64,000 nucleotides of DNA from Pseudidiomarina insulisalsae (lineage in GTDB: Bacteria; Pseudomonadota; Gammaproteobacteria; Enterobacterales; Alteromonadaceae). The DNA lies in contig NZ_PIPY01000011.1 of the NCBI RefSeq assembly GCF_003987065.1, forward strand, positions 51,249 through 115,248, given 5' to 3'. Position 1 is the stretch's first letter; every line of letters begins with the position of its first letter. The notes beneath the pieces are model-generated. The model made no database searches and was not told where the DNA came from. It saw only the letters and a program-made list of their open reading frames with translations. This document shows positions 37,800 through 47,871 of this stretch, piece after piece. The position numbers and the translations under genes were made by a program.

Positions 37800-39824
37800 C
37801 TACCCCAACAACTTAATCCGTTCACGCAGCTGCGCCACTTCGTCCCTTAACTGCGCAGCCTTCTCGAACTCGAGGTCTCTGGCGGCCTGGTACATTTCTT
37901 TTTCGATTTTCTCCAGCGTCTTCAGCAATGCCTTCGGATCGTTCAGATCAACATCGTATTTGGCTTCAGCTTCTGCCACCGCTTTGCGTTCTTCATACGA
38001 CTTACGCCGCTGACGGGCGCCACCTAGATCCATGACATCGGTAACACGTTTGGTCAGTCCCTGCGGGGTAATGCCATGCGCTTCATTGTGGGCAATCTGC
38101 TTCGCCCGACGGCGCTCGGTTTCATCCATCGCGCGACGCATCGAACCGGTAATTTTATCGGCGTACAGAATCGCTTTACCATTCACATTTCGCGCCGCGC
38201 GGCCCATGGTCTGAATCAACGAACGGTCAGAGCGCAAAAAGCCCTCTTTATCAGCATCCAGAATTGCCACAAGGCTGACTTCCGGCATATCCAGACCTTC
38301 CCGCAGCAAGTTAATACCGACCAGTACATCAAATTCGCCCAGACGCAGATCGCGGATGATCTCCATGCGCTCGACGGTATCGATATCCGAATGCAGATAG
38401 CGCACTTTCACGCCATGTTCATCCAGATAATCACTGAGATCCTCCGCCATTTTCTTCGTCAGCGTGGTCGCCAGCACACGTTCATTGCGCTCTACCCGCT
38501 CACGGACTTCAGACATCAGATCATCCACCTGGGTCGCAACCGGGCGCACTTCAATGATCGGATCCACCAGCCCGGTGGGACGCACCACCTGCTCAATCAC
38601 TTCGCCAGCTGACTTCTCAAGCTCATAAGGGCCCGGGGTTGCCGTGACATAAATCGTCTGCGGTGCAATCGCTTCGAATTCTTCAAATTTTAGCGGCCGG
38701 TTATCCAGCGCCGACGGCAGACGGAAGCCATAATTCACCAGATTTTCTTTACGTGAGCGATCGCCTTTATACATTGCGCCCACCTGGGACACGGTCACGT
38801 GCGACTCGTCGATGATCAGCAAAGCATCATCAGGTAGGTAGTCCAACAGGGTCGGAGGCGGTTCGCCAGGCGCCCGGCCGGACAGGTAACGCGAGTAGTT
38901 CTCAATGCCCGAGCAATAACCCAGCTCGAGCATCATCTCAATATCGTATTGCGTGCGCTGAGTAATGCGCTGCTCTTCAATGAGTTTATTGGCATCGAGC
39001 ATCTGCTGACGCCGCTCTTTGAGTTCATCTTTAATCTGTTCGATGGCTTTAAGAATGGTTTCCCGCGGCGTGACATAGTGCGTTTTCGGATAAATAGTCG
39101 CGCGCGCCACGTCGGCTTGCTGGATCTGTCCGGTCAGTGGTTCAAAAAAACTAATACGGTCAATTTCGTTATCAAATAACTCAACCCGCACCGCCATCTC
39201 GTCGGACTCGGCCGGAAAAATATCGATGACCTCACCCCGGACCCGATAGGTACCGCGTTCAAAGGCCGCATCGTTACGCTTATATTGCAATTGGGCCAGA
39301 CGCCGCAAAATGTCGCGTTGATCAATAATGTCGCCCCGTCGCAGGTGCAGCATCATTTTCATATACGACTCGGGGTCACCCAAACCGTAAATACAGGACA
39401 CTGACGCTACCAACACAACATCGCGACGCTCCATCAGCGCTTTGGTAGCTGACAAGCGCATCTGCTCAATATGGTCGTTAATTGATGCATCTTTTTCGAT
39501 GAAGGTGTCGGTGGTCGGTACGTAAGCCTCCGGCTGATAGTAGTCGTAGTAGGAAACGAAATACTCCACCGCGTTATTGGGGAAAAACTCCTTCATTTCG
39601 CCGTACAACTGCGCCGCCAGCGTTTTATTGTGTGCCAGGATTAGCGTCGGGCGTTGTACCTTCTGAATCACATTGGCCATGGTGAAAGTCTTACCTGAAC
39701 CGGTTACGCCCAGCAGCGTCTGATGTGCCAGGCCGGCCTCAAGATTATCGACCAGTTGCTCAATGGCGCGCGGCTGATCGCCGGCAGGCTGATACTCGGA
39801 AACTAATTCAAAAGCGCGCGCCAT
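37800..39824 (-). CDS. uvrB: Excinuclease ABC subunit B
   Basis: 674 residues, like E. coli UvrB (673). Walker A is [10 protein letters not shown] near residue 39. The beta-hairpin region [14 protein letters not shown], helicase motifs LIIDESH and [17 protein letters not shown], and the C-terminal UVR motif ([21 protein letters not shown]) are present. It verifies DNA damage with UvrA and recruits UvrC. The ATG at 39824 is preceded by GGGAGGAG and overlaps the stop of the MATE gene by one base (TAATG). The longer frame to 39845 is not supported. Confidence 0.97.
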   Translation of the reverse strand: MARAFELVSEYQPAGDQPRAIEQLVDNLEAGLAHQTLLGVTGSGKTFTMANVIQKVQRPTLILAHNKTLAAQLYGEMKEFFPNNAVEYFVSYYDYYQPEAYVPTTDTFIEKDASINDHIEQMRLSATKALMERRDVVLVASVSCIYGLGDPESYMKMMLHLRRGDIIDQRDILRRLAQLQYKRNDAAFERGTYRVRGEVIDIFPAESDEMAVRVELFDNEIDRISFFEPLTGQIQQADVARATIYPKTHYVTPRETILKAIEQIKDELKERRQQMLDANKLIEEQRITQRTQYDIEMMLELGYCSGIENYSRYLSGRAPGEPPPTLLDYLPDDALLIIDESHVTVSQVGAMYKGDRSRKENLVNYGFRLPSALDNRPLKFEEFEAIAPQTIYVTATPGPYELEKSAGEVIEQVVRPTGLVDPIIEVRPVATQVDDLMSEVRERVERNERVLATTLTKKMAEDLSDYLDEHGVKVRYLHSDIDTVERMEIIRDLRLGEFDVLVGINLLREGLDMPEVSLVAILDADKEGFLRSDRSLIQTMGRAARNVNGKAILYADKITGSMRRAMDETERRRAKQIAHNEAHGITPQGLTKRVTDVMDLGGARQRRKSYEERKAVAEAEAKYDVDLNDPKALLKTLEKIEKEMYQAARDLEFEKAAQLRDEVAQLRERIKLLG

Positions 39825-41182
39825 TATGCATTCTCCTCCCGCCATTCTTTATTCAGGTATTTCTGGAACCACTTCCAGGCAAGTGCCGCAGTGATAATGT
39901 TAGCGACCACCCCGCCAATAAACAAACCGGTCATATCCGCAATCAGCGAGCCAATGTAACTTAGCGGAACAAACATCACGAACAGACGCACCACACTCAG
40001 CCATAGCGCTGAAATAGGCGCATGCATGGCATTAAAACTTGAGTTCGTCAGAATAATCACGCCCTGCATGCCATAACCAAGCGGCATAATATAAATAAAC
40101 AGACGAATCAGTCGCGCGACCTCCGGATCATCGGTAAAGATCTGCGCAATCCAGGGTGCGGTGAGTAATAACACGACATAAATCACGAGCTGTAGCACAA
40201 TCACGGCCCGTAATGCCGTCACATAGGCATCTTTCACCCGTTGGAACTGCATGGCGCCAAAGTTCTGGCTAATCAGTGGCGGCAGACTCATTGAAATAGC
40301 CAGAATAATGACACTGGCCAGTGACTCCAGCCGCGTGCCTACCCCAAAGGCTGCCACTGCGGCGGCACCATAACCGGCAATAATCGCCGTCATGACCGCC
40401 ATTGCCAGCGGCGTCAACATATTGGCGCCAGCCGCCGGCAAACCAATAGAAAGGATCTGCCGTGCCGATTTCACCGGGTGGGCGTCGTCAGGCACCTTAA
40501 AGCTGATCAAGTCTTTGTATTTCAGGTACCACAGCACTAGCGCGGTGCCGATCGTCCAGCTGATGACGCTGGCAAGGGCCGCGCCCTGCACCCCCATGGC
40601 TGGCACCGGGCCCAGACCAAAAATTAAAATGGGGTCGAAAATGGCATTCAGCAAGCCGCCTGAAGCCATAATCAGCGACGGCGTACGGGTATCACCTGAG
40701 GAGCGTAAAATGGCATTCCCCACCATCGGAATAACCAGCAAGACAGCGCCGGCAAACCAGATAAACATATAGTCGTAGATAAGGGGTAACAGCCGCTCCT
40801 GTGCCTGCAAGCTGACAAAAATAGGCTTCATCAGTAATAAACCCACCGCAGACAAGGCTGCTACCATCAGGGCGGACACCGCCAGTGCAATACAGCCATC
40901 GAAACGGGCATGCCCTTCACGTCCTTCGCCGCGCTTGCGTGCCAGCACTGCCGACGTGCCAATGCCAAGACCAATTGCGAGACTCACCAGGGTAAAGGTG
41001 ACCGGAAACGTGAAACTCACCGCCGCCAGCGGGTCAGTGCCAAGCATACCCACAAAGAAAGTATCGACCACATTAAAACTTATCAGGGTGAAGACACCAA
41101 TGACCACCGGCCAGGTCATCTGCCATAGCGTTGCCGGAATGGGATCCTTCACCAGAGATTTTGCCGATACAGCTGAGGCCAT
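39824..41182 (-). CDS. MATE family multidrug efflux transporter
   Basis: 452 residues with about 12 membrane helices in two related halves. Features are [26 protein letters not shown] at the N-terminus, [32 protein letters not shown] mid-chain and [31 protein letters not shown] in the second half. By family it exports cationic or organic compounds using a Na+ or H+ gradient; the substrate is unknown. Translationally coupled to uvrB downstream, an unusual partner. Confidence 0.9.
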   Translation of the reverse strand: MASAVSAKSLVKDPIPATLWQMTWPVVIGVFTLISFNVVDTFFVGMLGTDPLAAVSFTFPVTFTLVSLAIGLGIGTSAVLARKRGEGREGHARFDGCIALAVSALMVAALSAVGLLLMKPIFVSLQAQERLLPLIYDYMFIWFAGAVLLVIPMVGNAILRSSGDTRTPSLIMASGGLLNAIFDPILIFGLGPVPAMGVQGAALASVISWTIGTALVLWYLKYKDLISFKVPDDAHPVKSARQILSIGLPAAGANMLTPLAMAVMTAIIAGYGAAAVAAFGVGTRLESLASVIILAISMSLPPLISQNFGAMQFQRVKDAYVTALRAVIVLQLVIYVVLLLTAPWIAQIFTDDPEVARLIRLFIYIMPLGYGMQGVIILTNSSFNAMHAPISALWLSVVRLFVMFVPLSYIGSLIADMTGLFIGGVVANIITAALAWKWFQKYLNKEWREENA

Positions 41183-41418
41183 TAAGCTTCCTAACAGTTA
41201 AGTTTTCGTGGTTGAACAGACGTATGAACAGAAAGTCGTCTAGTCTATCGGAATTCGCCTTTTGACGCCATGTTGAGCAAACCCGTCAGGCAAAGAAATT
41301 CGCCAAGGATCCCGTTCCGATCATGGACAATATTCCTTAAGGATCATATAGTACAGCTCTTCAAGCGAGCTACCTGCTTACGTTCGATCCATAGGAATTA
41401 GATCCACAGGAAATTGTC

Positions 41419-42603
41419 GTGAACTACACATTGTCTGATCGTGTTAATGCTATTCAACCTTCACCTACCCTTGCTGTTTCACAAAAAGCTGCTGAGCTGA
41501 AAGCGGCCGGCCATGACGTTATCGGCCTGGGAGTCGGTGAACCTGACTTTGATACTCCTGAATTCATTAAAACTGCAGCCAAGGCCGCGATTGACGCAGG
41601 CCACACCAAGTACACCGCAGTGGACGGCATCGTGGAGCTGAAACAGGCGGTCATCGCTAAATTCAAACGCGACAATCAGCTCAGTTATGAAAAGAATGAA
41701 ATTCTGATCTCAGCAGGCGGCAAGCACAGTATTTTTAATCTGTTAAGCGCCTGGCTGAATCCTGGTGACGAAGTGCTGATTCCTGCACCGTATTGGGTAT
41801 CGTACCCGGACATGGCCAAACTGGTTGGCGCTGAACCTAAGTTTATTCAAGCTGGTATTGAGCAGCGCTATAAGATCACGCCTGAGCAGTTGGCCGAGGC
41901 CATTACCCCAAAAACCCGTTTACTGTTTTTGAATAGCCCGTCGAACCCGACCGGCACCGCATATCGCAAAGAAGAGTTGATGGCACTTGCCGAAGTACTG
42001 CGCGAGCATCCGCAGGTACTCATTGCCAGTGACGATATGTACGAACATATTCTCTGGGCAGAATTCCCGTTTGCGAATATCGCTATGGCCGCACCGGATC
42101 TGAAAGACCGCATTGTGCTGCTTTCCGGTGTTTCCAAAGCCTATTCCATGACCGGCTGGCGTATCGGTTATGCAGCAGGCCCGCAACCACTGATTGCGGC
42201 GATGAAGAAAATCCAGTCGCAAAGCACCTCGAACCCGGCCAGTATCAGTCAGTACGCGGCACTAGCGGCGCTGACCGGCGACCAGAGCTGTATCGACACC
42301 ATGGTTCAAGCTTTCAAGCTGCGTCATGACTACTTGGTTGAAGCCCTGAATAACATTCCGGGTATGCGCTGCATTGAGGGCGACGGAACCTTTTATACCT
42401 TTGCCAACATTGAAGAGATGATGCAAAGCAAAGGCCATGCCTCAGACATCGAATGGTGTGCGGCATTACTGAATGATGCCAAAGTGGCATTAGTACCAGG
42501 TTCGGCGTTTGGAGCGCCCGGTCACTGCCGGTTCTCGTTTGCCACCGACCTTGACACGCTAAAAGAGGCCGTCGCTCGTATCAAGGACTTTGCGACACGT
42601 TAA
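41419..42603 (+). CDS. Class I aminotransferase (aspartate aminotransferase type)
   Basis: 394 residues of the PLP fold-type I family. The N-terminus reads IQPSPTLAVSQKAAELKAAGHDVIGLGVGEPDFDTP. FLNSPSNPTG carries the substrate-binding asparagine, ASDDMYEHI follows, and the PLP lysine is in LSGVSKAYSMTGWRIGYAAGP near residue 240. These are marks of subgroup Ib aspartate aminotransferases. The start is a GTG preceded by an AGGAAA site. A terminator follows the stop. Confidence 0.92.
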   Translation: MNYTLSDRVNAIQPSPTLAVSQKAAELKAAGHDVIGLGVGEPDFDTPEFIKTAAKAAIDAGHTKYTAVDGIVELKQAVIAKFKRDNQLSYEKNEILISAGGKHSIFNLLSAWLNPGDEVLIPAPYWVSYPDMAKLVGAEPKFIQAGIEQRYKITPEQLAEAITPKTRLLFLNSPSNPTGTAYRKEELMALAEVLREHPQVLIASDDMYEHILWAEFPFANIAMAAPDLKDRIVLLSGVSKAYSMTGWRIGYAAGPQPLIAAMKKIQSQSTSNPASISQYAALAALTGDQSCIDTMVQAFKLRHDYLVEALNNIPGMRCIEGDGTFYTFANIEEMMQSKGHASDIEWCAALLNDAKVALVPGSAFGAPGHCRFSFATDLDTLKEAVARIKDFATR

Positions 42604-42631
42604 ATCTATTCGCATTACTTAAAAAAATCTA

Positions 42632-42670
42632 ACACCGCCTGAAACAACAAGATTTTGGGCGGTTTTTTGT
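42632..42670 (+). terminator. Terminator after the aminotransferase
   Basis: ACCGCC and GGCGGT arms, extended by GAAA/TTTT pairing, enclose an A-rich loop and lead into a run of six Ts. Confidence 0.85.
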
Positions 42671-43068
42671 GTCAAAAATTCACCAGATTTATGAAGAAAT
42701 ACACAAGCTGTGCTGGTTTGCTATACAGTTTCGCTAAAGCGTCAATCAATTTTGGCGCAAATCAATAAAATTTTATATCTGCTTGATTTTACTAGCTTTA
42801 ATTTTTTGTAGTTAATTTTTAAGCAATGCGCGAATCCGTTGCTATCTGGCGTAACTTAAGGCTTCTCACACATCTACCCACAAGGTTATCCACAGATTTA
42901 GTGGATAAGATCGGCAACCCCATGAATGACGCGGATTACACCTTACTGTGGATAACCGTGAGCGATTGCGCACTATGCGTTATGTCATAGTCAGGCGTCC
43001 GGCGACGACTTGACAAAATTATTTTTGCCAGCCCTGCGCAGAAAACGCGCAAACGCTCATTTTTACTA
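42671..43068. other. AT-rich intergenic region with a DnaA-box cluster
   Basis: No gene is seen in this stretch. About 42761-42823 is very AT-rich. It is followed by two perfect 9-base DnaA boxes TTATCCACA, at 42886-42894 on the plus strand and 42947-42955 on the minus strand. A one-mismatch box (AGTGGATAA) lies at 42900-42908, and one GATC site at 42909-42912. An AT-rich stretch beside clustered DnaA boxes is the layout of an origin or of a DnaA-titration site. No usual origin genes (mnmG, dnaA, mioC) are nearby. Confidence 0.6.
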
Positions 43069-43097
43069 TTGACAGCCCGCGCGGGCACCTTTAACAT
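43069..43097 (+). promoter_or_regulatory. Promoter of the tRNA-Asn pair
   Basis: Perfect TTGACA at 43069-43074, 17-base spacer, TAACAT at 43092-43097. The spacer starts with the perfect 12-base palindrome GCCCGCGCGGGC. It lies 22 bases before the first tRNA-Asn. Confidence 0.75.
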
Positions 43098-43119
43098 TCG
43101 CATCCGTTGTTAGATGAGT

Positions 43120-43196
43120 TCCCCAGTAGCTCAGTTGGTTAGAGCGGTGGACTGTTAATCCATGTGTCGTTGGTTCGAATCCAACCTGGGGAGCCA
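43120..43196 (+). tRNA. tRNA-Asn (GTT), copy 1
   Basis: 77 bases with encoded CCA. Acceptor TCCCCAG/CTGGGGA, anticodon loop CTGTTAA giving GTT, T-loop GTTCGAATC. Confidence 0.96.
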
Positions 43197-43226
43197 ACTC
43201 TCATCAACAACAGATTCCCTATCGAT

Positions 43227-43303
43227 TCCCCAGTAGCTCAGTTGGTTAGAGCGGTGGACTGTTAATCCATGTGTCGTTGGTTCGAATCCAACCTGGGGAG
43301 CCA
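43227..43303 (+). tRNA. tRNA-Asn (GTT), copy 2
   Basis: Identical over 77 bases to the copy at 43120-43196. The 30-base spacer differs, so the duplication covers the tRNA itself. Confidence 0.96.
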
Positions 43304-43319
43304 CATTGCTCCTTTATCC

Positions 43320-44387
43320 TCACAGCAAAGCTAAATCATGTCGTAGTAAATCGCGGTAATCTCCCGTTTCAGCCCGACGCCACAAACGTCGACTTAGTTC
43401 TGCGATCGGCACTTCTGCGCCCTGCGCTAACCAGTTTGCTAAAGCCGTTGCCACATCAGGCCAATAACACTGATGGCGTTGCCCATGGGCAAACCAGTCC
43501 GCCAGACCTTGTGCGGATAAATCGCTCAGATACGTCGCCAGTCCCAGTTGTTGCAGACAACGGGCATTTGCCAGTTGCTCAAACTGCCCTGCCAAGGGGC
43601 GCACCAACAGTTTTTTACCATAAGCGAGCGCCTCACAGCTGGTTTCAAAGCCGGCATTACTGACAATTCCTTCGGCGCGAACAAAATGACGCGCGAATTG
43701 CTGACGTGACGGCGGATAGTACTCAATACCGGCAATACGCTGCCGCTTGGCATCAGGATGAAATACACTGAAACTGTAGTGCGGAAACTTTACCAATAGC
43801 CGATGTACGCTTAGCAATGACTCAAATGGCAGGTACACCAGATAATGCCCTGCCTGAGGTTTTTCGGCCGCAGCACGGTGATGCACAATTGGCGGCAGTA
43901 TATGCGAGCCTTCATTGACCCAATGCATACCTACAATGTCACGCGCCGGTGCGAACCATTTTAATAGCTGCTGATAAACTTTAGGAATGCGCAGCGTCTG
44001 CGTGGGCCGGAAGAAGGCATACTGGCGACCCATCCCAATGCAGCGCTTAGCTTGCCGCCGGGCAGCCCAGGCAACCACAGGCTCATAATCAGTAACAACC
44101 AGATCATAAGGGCTCAGGTCCAGTGCATTCACGTCGCGCCAGAACTGTTTCCAGTCGTTCTGTTGCAAGGTCGCGCGCAGGTCAATACGGCCTTGATTCA
44201 CGGCAAAGGTCAGGCCTTTACGCCACTGCCAGTCGCCAAACGCCTGCATATCGAAAAAGTGCTCAGGCGCCCGGCCTGACACCAGATAGTCAACCTGTAC
44301 CGGCTCGTGAGCGAGCGCTTCAGCAAGTGCGGTACAACGGCTTAAATGGCCGTTCCCGGTACCTTGTACTCCCAACAGTATTCGCAT
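43320..44387 (-). CDS. Glycosyltransferase-like protein of the MJ1255/VC2487 family
   Basis: About 355 residues with a GT-B-type pattern. The N-terminal ILLGVQGTGNGHLSRCTALAEAL segment is typical of MurG/UGT-like nucleotide-sugar enzymes. Later parts are DLVVTDYEPVVAWAARR and the C-terminal donor-site-like IVSNAGFETSCEALAYGKKLLVRP. The family is conserved in marine gammaproteobacteria but the product is unknown. The ATG at 44387 was chosen for the AAGGAG site 6 bases upstream. It follows the PAP2 phosphatase gene by 26 bases, suggesting a joint lipid-linked or envelope sugar function (inference). Confidence 0.82.
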   Translation of the reverse strand: MRILLGVQGTGNGHLSRCTALAEALAHEPVQVDYLVSGRAPEHFFDMQAFGDWQWRKGLTFAVNQGRIDLRATLQQNDWKQFWRDVNALDLSPYDLVVTDYEPVVAWAARRQAKRCIGMGRQYAFFRPTQTLRIPKVYQQLLKWFAPARDIVGMHWVNEGSHILPPIVHHRAAAEKPQAGHYLVYLPFESLLSVHRLLVKFPHYSFSVFHPDAKRQRIAGIEYYPPSRQQFARHFVRAEGIVSNAGFETSCEALAYGKKLLVRPLAGQFEQLANARCLQQLGLATYLSDLSAQGLADWFAHGQRHQCYWPDVATALANWLAQGAEVPIAELSRRLWRRAETGDYRDLLRHDLALL

Positions 44388-44413
44388 GTTCATCTCCTTC
44401 AATATTGCTTACA

Positions 44414-44938
44414 TTACGCGCGCATCAGCAGTGCAAGTTGCGCCAAAACAGTCCCCAGCAGTGCGCCGGCAACAATATCGCCCGGATAATGCACGCCAAG
44501 CAGTACCCGCGACGCGCCCACTGCTGCCGCCCAGAGCAACCAAAGCGGCATCAATTCAGGGAAAAAAGTGGTCGCCAGACCAGCAAACAAAAACGCTGCG
44601 GTGGTATGCCCGGAGGGGAAGCTAAATTGATCGTGGGCTTTGATCACGGCCGTAATCGATAAGGCCTGATAAGGTCGGGGGCGTTTTAACACCCGTTTAA
44701 TGACAATAAAAAGTGGGACTTCAATGGCATAGCCAACTGCCATGGAGAGCAGCAACGCCCTGCCATCGTGGGGCGCAATCAGGTACAGTAGTACCGCGAC
44801 AAGGGCATAACAGTAGCCGTCACCCGAGCGCGACAACCAACGTAGCCAGGACTGCTGCGAAAAGGCCTTAGCGTGTCGGGAACACCAACAAAACCACTGC
44901 TGGTCATAGCGACTTAAGGTAGCTAGCCAACGTACCAT
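44414..44938 (-). CDS. PAP2-family membrane phosphatase
   Basis: About 174 residues. The three phosphatase motifs are intact: KRVLKRPRP, PSGHTTA, and SRVLLGVHYPGD. Around five membrane helices are expected. The family dephosphorylates lipid phosphates such as phosphatidate or undecaprenyl pyrophosphate in the inner membrane. The ATG at 44938 was chosen over an extended frame to 45028, because AAGGAG lies 8 bases upstream and the extension is basic and not membrane-like. Likely co-transcribed with the following glycosyltransferase-like gene. Confidence 0.88.
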   Translation of the reverse strand: MVRWLATLSRYDQQWFCWCSRHAKAFSQQSWLRWLSRSGDGYCYALVAVLLYLIAPHDGRALLLSMAVGYAIEVPLFIVIKRVLKRPRPYQALSITAVIKAHDQFSFPSGHTTAAFLFAGLATTFFPELMPLWLLWAAAVGASRVLLGVHYPGDIVAGALLGTVLAQLALLMRA

Positions 44939-45137
44939 AACAGGCTCCTTCGTTCCTGTGGTGACAGCTAAGGTACGCGCGCGAGATGGCGGTTTTGCGA
45001 CAATCTGATGAAAATTACGTGACAACATCTGCTAAGTCCGCACAAAAAGTGGAATAACACTACAGTCTGTCGGTTGTTTCAAAGCGCCAAACATTCGATA
45101 ATACGCAGGTATTTAAACGCTAATTTGGACGATTCAC

Positions 45138-45722
45138 ATGGGTGAGTATTTGCTGTTGCTGGTGGCAACGGTACTAGTCAACAATTTTGTGCTCGTGAAG
45201 TTTCTCGGCTTATGCCCGTTTATGGGGGTGTCGAACAAGCTCGAGACGGCGGTGGGCATGTCAGCGGCGACGACATTTGTGCTGACGCTGGCGTCAGTGT
45301 GTTCCTATCTGGTAAACCATTACCTGCTGCAGCCACTTGACTTAATGGCGCTACAAACGCTGAGTTTCATTCTGGTAATTGCCGTTGTCGTGCAGTTCAC
45401 CGAAATGGTAGTGCATAAAACCAGCCCCACCCTTTATCGCCTGCTGGGTATCTTTCTGCCGCTTATCACCACCAACTGCGCGGTGCTGGGCGTGGCTCTG
45501 TTGAACATTAACGAGCAGCATAATTTTGTGCAGTCCATTGTCTATGGCTTTGGCGCCGCCCTTGGTTTTTCCTTAGTCCTGATTCTGTTTTCGGCGCTGC
45601 GCGAGCGACTCGCCGCCGCCGATGTTCCCTTACCGTTTAAAGGTGCGGCGGTAGGAATGATCACCGCCGGACTCATGTCGCTGGCGTTCATGGGCTTTAG
45701 CGGATTGGTGACGTTATCATGA
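45138..45722 (+). CDS. rnfA: Rnf electron transport complex subunit A
   Basis: 194 residues, six membrane helices. Marks are [20 protein letters not shown] near the start and [17 protein letters not shown] in the middle; each has a conserved cysteine used by the intramembrane 2Fe-2S cluster shared with RnfE. The Rnf complex couples ferredoxin and NADH to ion movement; its E. coli form (Rsx) keeps SoxR reduced. First gene of rnfABCDGE; it overlaps rnfB by 4 bases. Confidence 0.96.
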   Translation: MGEYLLLLVATVLVNNFVLVKFLGLCPFMGVSNKLETAVGMSAATTFVLTLASVCSYLVNHYLLQPLDLMALQTLSFILVIAVVVQFTEMVVHKTSPTLYRLLGIFLPLITTNCAVLGVALLNINEQHNFVQSIVYGFGAALGFSLVLILFSALRERLAAADVPLPFKGAAVGMITAGLMSLAFMGFSGLVTLS

Positions 45723-46282
45723 GTGTTGTAACCGCCCTTATTGCGCTTGGCGTACTCGCGCTCATTTTCGGTATTGTTTTAGGCTTTGCCGCGGTGCGCT
45801 TTAAAGTCGAAAGCGACCCTATTGTTGATCAGATCGATGCACTGCTACCGCAGACCCAATGTGGACAATGCGGATATCCGGGCTGCCGCCCCTACGCTGA
45901 GGCCATTGCCAATGGCGATGACATTAATAAGTGCCCACCAGGTGGTGAGGCCACTATTAAAGCATTGGCAGACCTGTTAGGCGTTGAAGCCAAACCGCTG
46001 GATGCGGCACACGGCCAGGAAGACGTGAAAAAAGTCGCGGTAATCCGGGAGGACGAATGTATCGGCTGCACCAAGTGTATTCAGGCTTGCCCGGTAGACG
46101 CCATTTTAGGCGCCGCCAAGCAGATGCATACCATTATCGCGCACGAGTGCACCGGTTGTGACCTCTGTGTCGAGCCCTGCCCGGTGGACTGTATTGATAT
46201 GGTGCCGGTGCCTACCCGTCCGGAGAACTGGCAGTGGGATCTGGAACAGATTCCGGTGCAAATTGTGGAGGCAAAGCAGTAA
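45719..46282 (+). CDS. rnfB: Rnf electron transport complex subunit B
   Basis: 187 residues. An N-terminal membrane anchor is followed by a 4Fe-4S site (CGQCGYPGC plus a later Cys in NKCPPGG) and two ferredoxin-type clusters ([16 protein letters not shown] and [16 protein letters not shown]). It is the entry or transfer point for electrons on the cytoplasmic side. The start is an ATGA overlap with rnfA, and the stop overlaps the rnfC start by one base (TAATG). Confidence 0.96.
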   Translation: MSVVTALIALGVLALIFGIVLGFAAVRFKVESDPIVDQIDALLPQTQCGQCGYPGCRPYAEAIANGDDINKCPPGGEATIKALADLLGVEAKPLDAAHGQEDVKKVAVIREDECIGCTKCIQACPVDAILGAAKQMHTIIAHECTGCDLCVEPCPVDCIDMVPVPTRPENWQWDLEQIPVQIVEAKQ

Positions 46283-47865
46283 TGTCCTCAAACGCCCATC
46301 TAAAAGACATTGAAGCCGGACACATCTGGAGCTTCCCCGGCGGGATTCATCCGCCTGAGCGTAAAGAACTGTCGAATCAGACAGCCATTGCCACCATGCC
46401 ACTGGCCGACCATTACGTGGTGCCGGTGAAGCAACATTCCGGCGCCGCTGGTGAGATCTGCGTCGCTGTCGGCGAACGCGTGTTAAAGGGGCAGCCGTTA
46501 ACCCACTCCGGCGTTAGCATGGGGCTGCCGGTTCACGCGCCGACCTCAGGCACCATCACCGCTATTGGTCCGGGCCGTATCGCACACCCGTCGGGCATGG
46601 CCGATGTCGTCATTCGGATTGCCGCCGATGGTAAAGATGAAGCTTTCGCGCAACAAGGCATCAGCGATTACACCGAAGTCGCCCGCGCTGAGTTATTAGA
46701 GCGCGTGCGCGCCGCAGGTATTGCCGGGTTAGGCGGTGCAGGCTTTCCCACTGCGCAAAAACTGGCGCTGCAACGCCCGATTGATTACCTGATTATTAAC
46801 GGCGTTGAGTGTGAACCCTATATCAGCGCCGATGACCGGCTGATGCGCGAACACGCGCAAACTATTTTAGACGGTGCCCAGATATTGCTGCATCTGGCTC
46901 ATGCACAAAAGGGTCTGGTGGCCATTGAAGACAATAAGCCCGAAGCCATTGCGGCAATGCGCGAAGCACTGGCGGACTATCCGCAGTTCAGTTTACGCGT
47001 GGTACCGACCAAATACCCTTCCGGCGGCGAGAAGCAACTGATTCAGTTGCTGACCGGGCGTCAGGTCCCCAGCCGTGGGCTGCCGATTGATATTGGCTTG
47101 CTGATGCAAAACGTCGGCACGGCGTACGCAATCAGCCAGGCCGTTCGTCAGGGGCAACCGCTGATTCAGCGCGTGGTCACGGTGACAGGTGAAGCGGTAC
47201 GTCGCCCCGGTAATTACTGGGTGCGTATTGGCTCCACGGTTGCTGAGGTGCTGCGTGAAGCCGGATTCGAACGTGAGTCGCCAGAGCAGCGGGTGATCAT
47301 GGGCGGCCCGATGATGGGTTTTACCCTGCCTGACACCGACGTGCCGGTGGTAAAAATTACCAACTGTCTGCTCCTGCCAGGCATGAAAGAACTCGCGCCC
47401 GCCCAGCAGGAAATGCCCTGCATTCGCTGTGGCGCCTGCTCTGATGTTTGTCCGGCGGTGTTGTTGCCACAACAACTCCAGTGGCTGGCCAAAGCGAAAG
47501 ACTACGAAGGCCTCGAGCAGCAGAACCTGTTTGACTGCATTGAGTGCGGTGCCTGCGCCTACGTGTGCCCCAGTGAAATACCGCTGGTACATTATTATCG
47601 CAAAGCAAAAGCGGAAATTCGTAACATTGCCCGCGAGAAAGCCAAGGCTGAAAACGCGCGTGAGCGCTTCGAGGCACGCCAGCAACGCTTAGAGCGTGAA
47701 AAAGAGGAGCGCCTGGAGCGCCACCGTAAAGCCGCAGAGGCGCGTAAGAAAGCCCAGGCAGAGCAGGTCAAAGCCGGGGGCGAGAACCCGCAGGACGCAG
47801 TTCAGGCAGCAATTGCACGCGCCAAAGCCCGTAAAGCTGCGCAGCAAAAGAAGAACGAGGACTAA
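46282..47865 (+). CDS. rnfC: Rnf electron transport complex subunit C
   Basis: About 527 residues. It contains an NADH/FMN-binding domain related to Nqo1 (GLGGAGFPTAQKLAL, INGVECEPYISADDRLM) and two 4Fe-4S motifs (CIRCGACSDVCP near residue 376 and CIECGACAYVCP near 415). A lysine/alanine/glutamate-rich coiled-coil tail follows. The tail is much shorter than in E. coli RsxC (about 740 residues). The ATG at 46282 couples it to rnfB; the longer frame from 46234 overlaps rnfB and is not needed. Confidence 0.95.
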   Translation: MSSNAHLKDIEAGHIWSFPGGIHPPERKELSNQTAIATMPLADHYVVPVKQHSGAAGEICVAVGERVLKGQPLTHSGVSMGLPVHAPTSGTITAIGPGRIAHPSGMADVVIRIAADGKDEAFAQQGISDYTEVARAELLERVRAAGIAGLGGAGFPTAQKLALQRPIDYLIINGVECEPYISADDRLMREHAQTILDGAQILLHLAHAQKGLVAIEDNKPEAIAAMREALADYPQFSLRVVPTKYPSGGEKQLIQLLTGRQVPSRGLPIDIGLLMQNVGTAYAISQAVRQGQPLIQRVVTVTGEAVRRPGNYWVRIGSTVAEVLREAGFERESPEQRVIMGGPMMGFTLPDTDVPVVKITNCLLLPGMKELAPAQQEMPCIRCGACSDVCPAVLLPQQLQWLAKAKDYEGLEQQNLFDCIECGACAYVCPSEIPLVHYYRKAKAEIRNIAREKAKAENARERFEARQQRLEREKEERLERHRKAAEARKKAQAEQVKAGGENPQDAVQAAIARAKARKAAQQKKNED

Positions 47866-47871
47866 TCAAGC

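Noticed and set aside
42671..43068. Chromosomal origin oriC
   Set aside because: DnaA boxes and AT-rich DNA are present, but only one GATC site and none of the usual neighbouring genes; kept only as a DnaA-box cluster.
46993..47685. 230-codon minus-strand open frame inside rnfC
   Set aside because: Antisense to a conserved gene with intact motifs; composition of the product is atypical (His- and Arg-rich) as for shadow frames.
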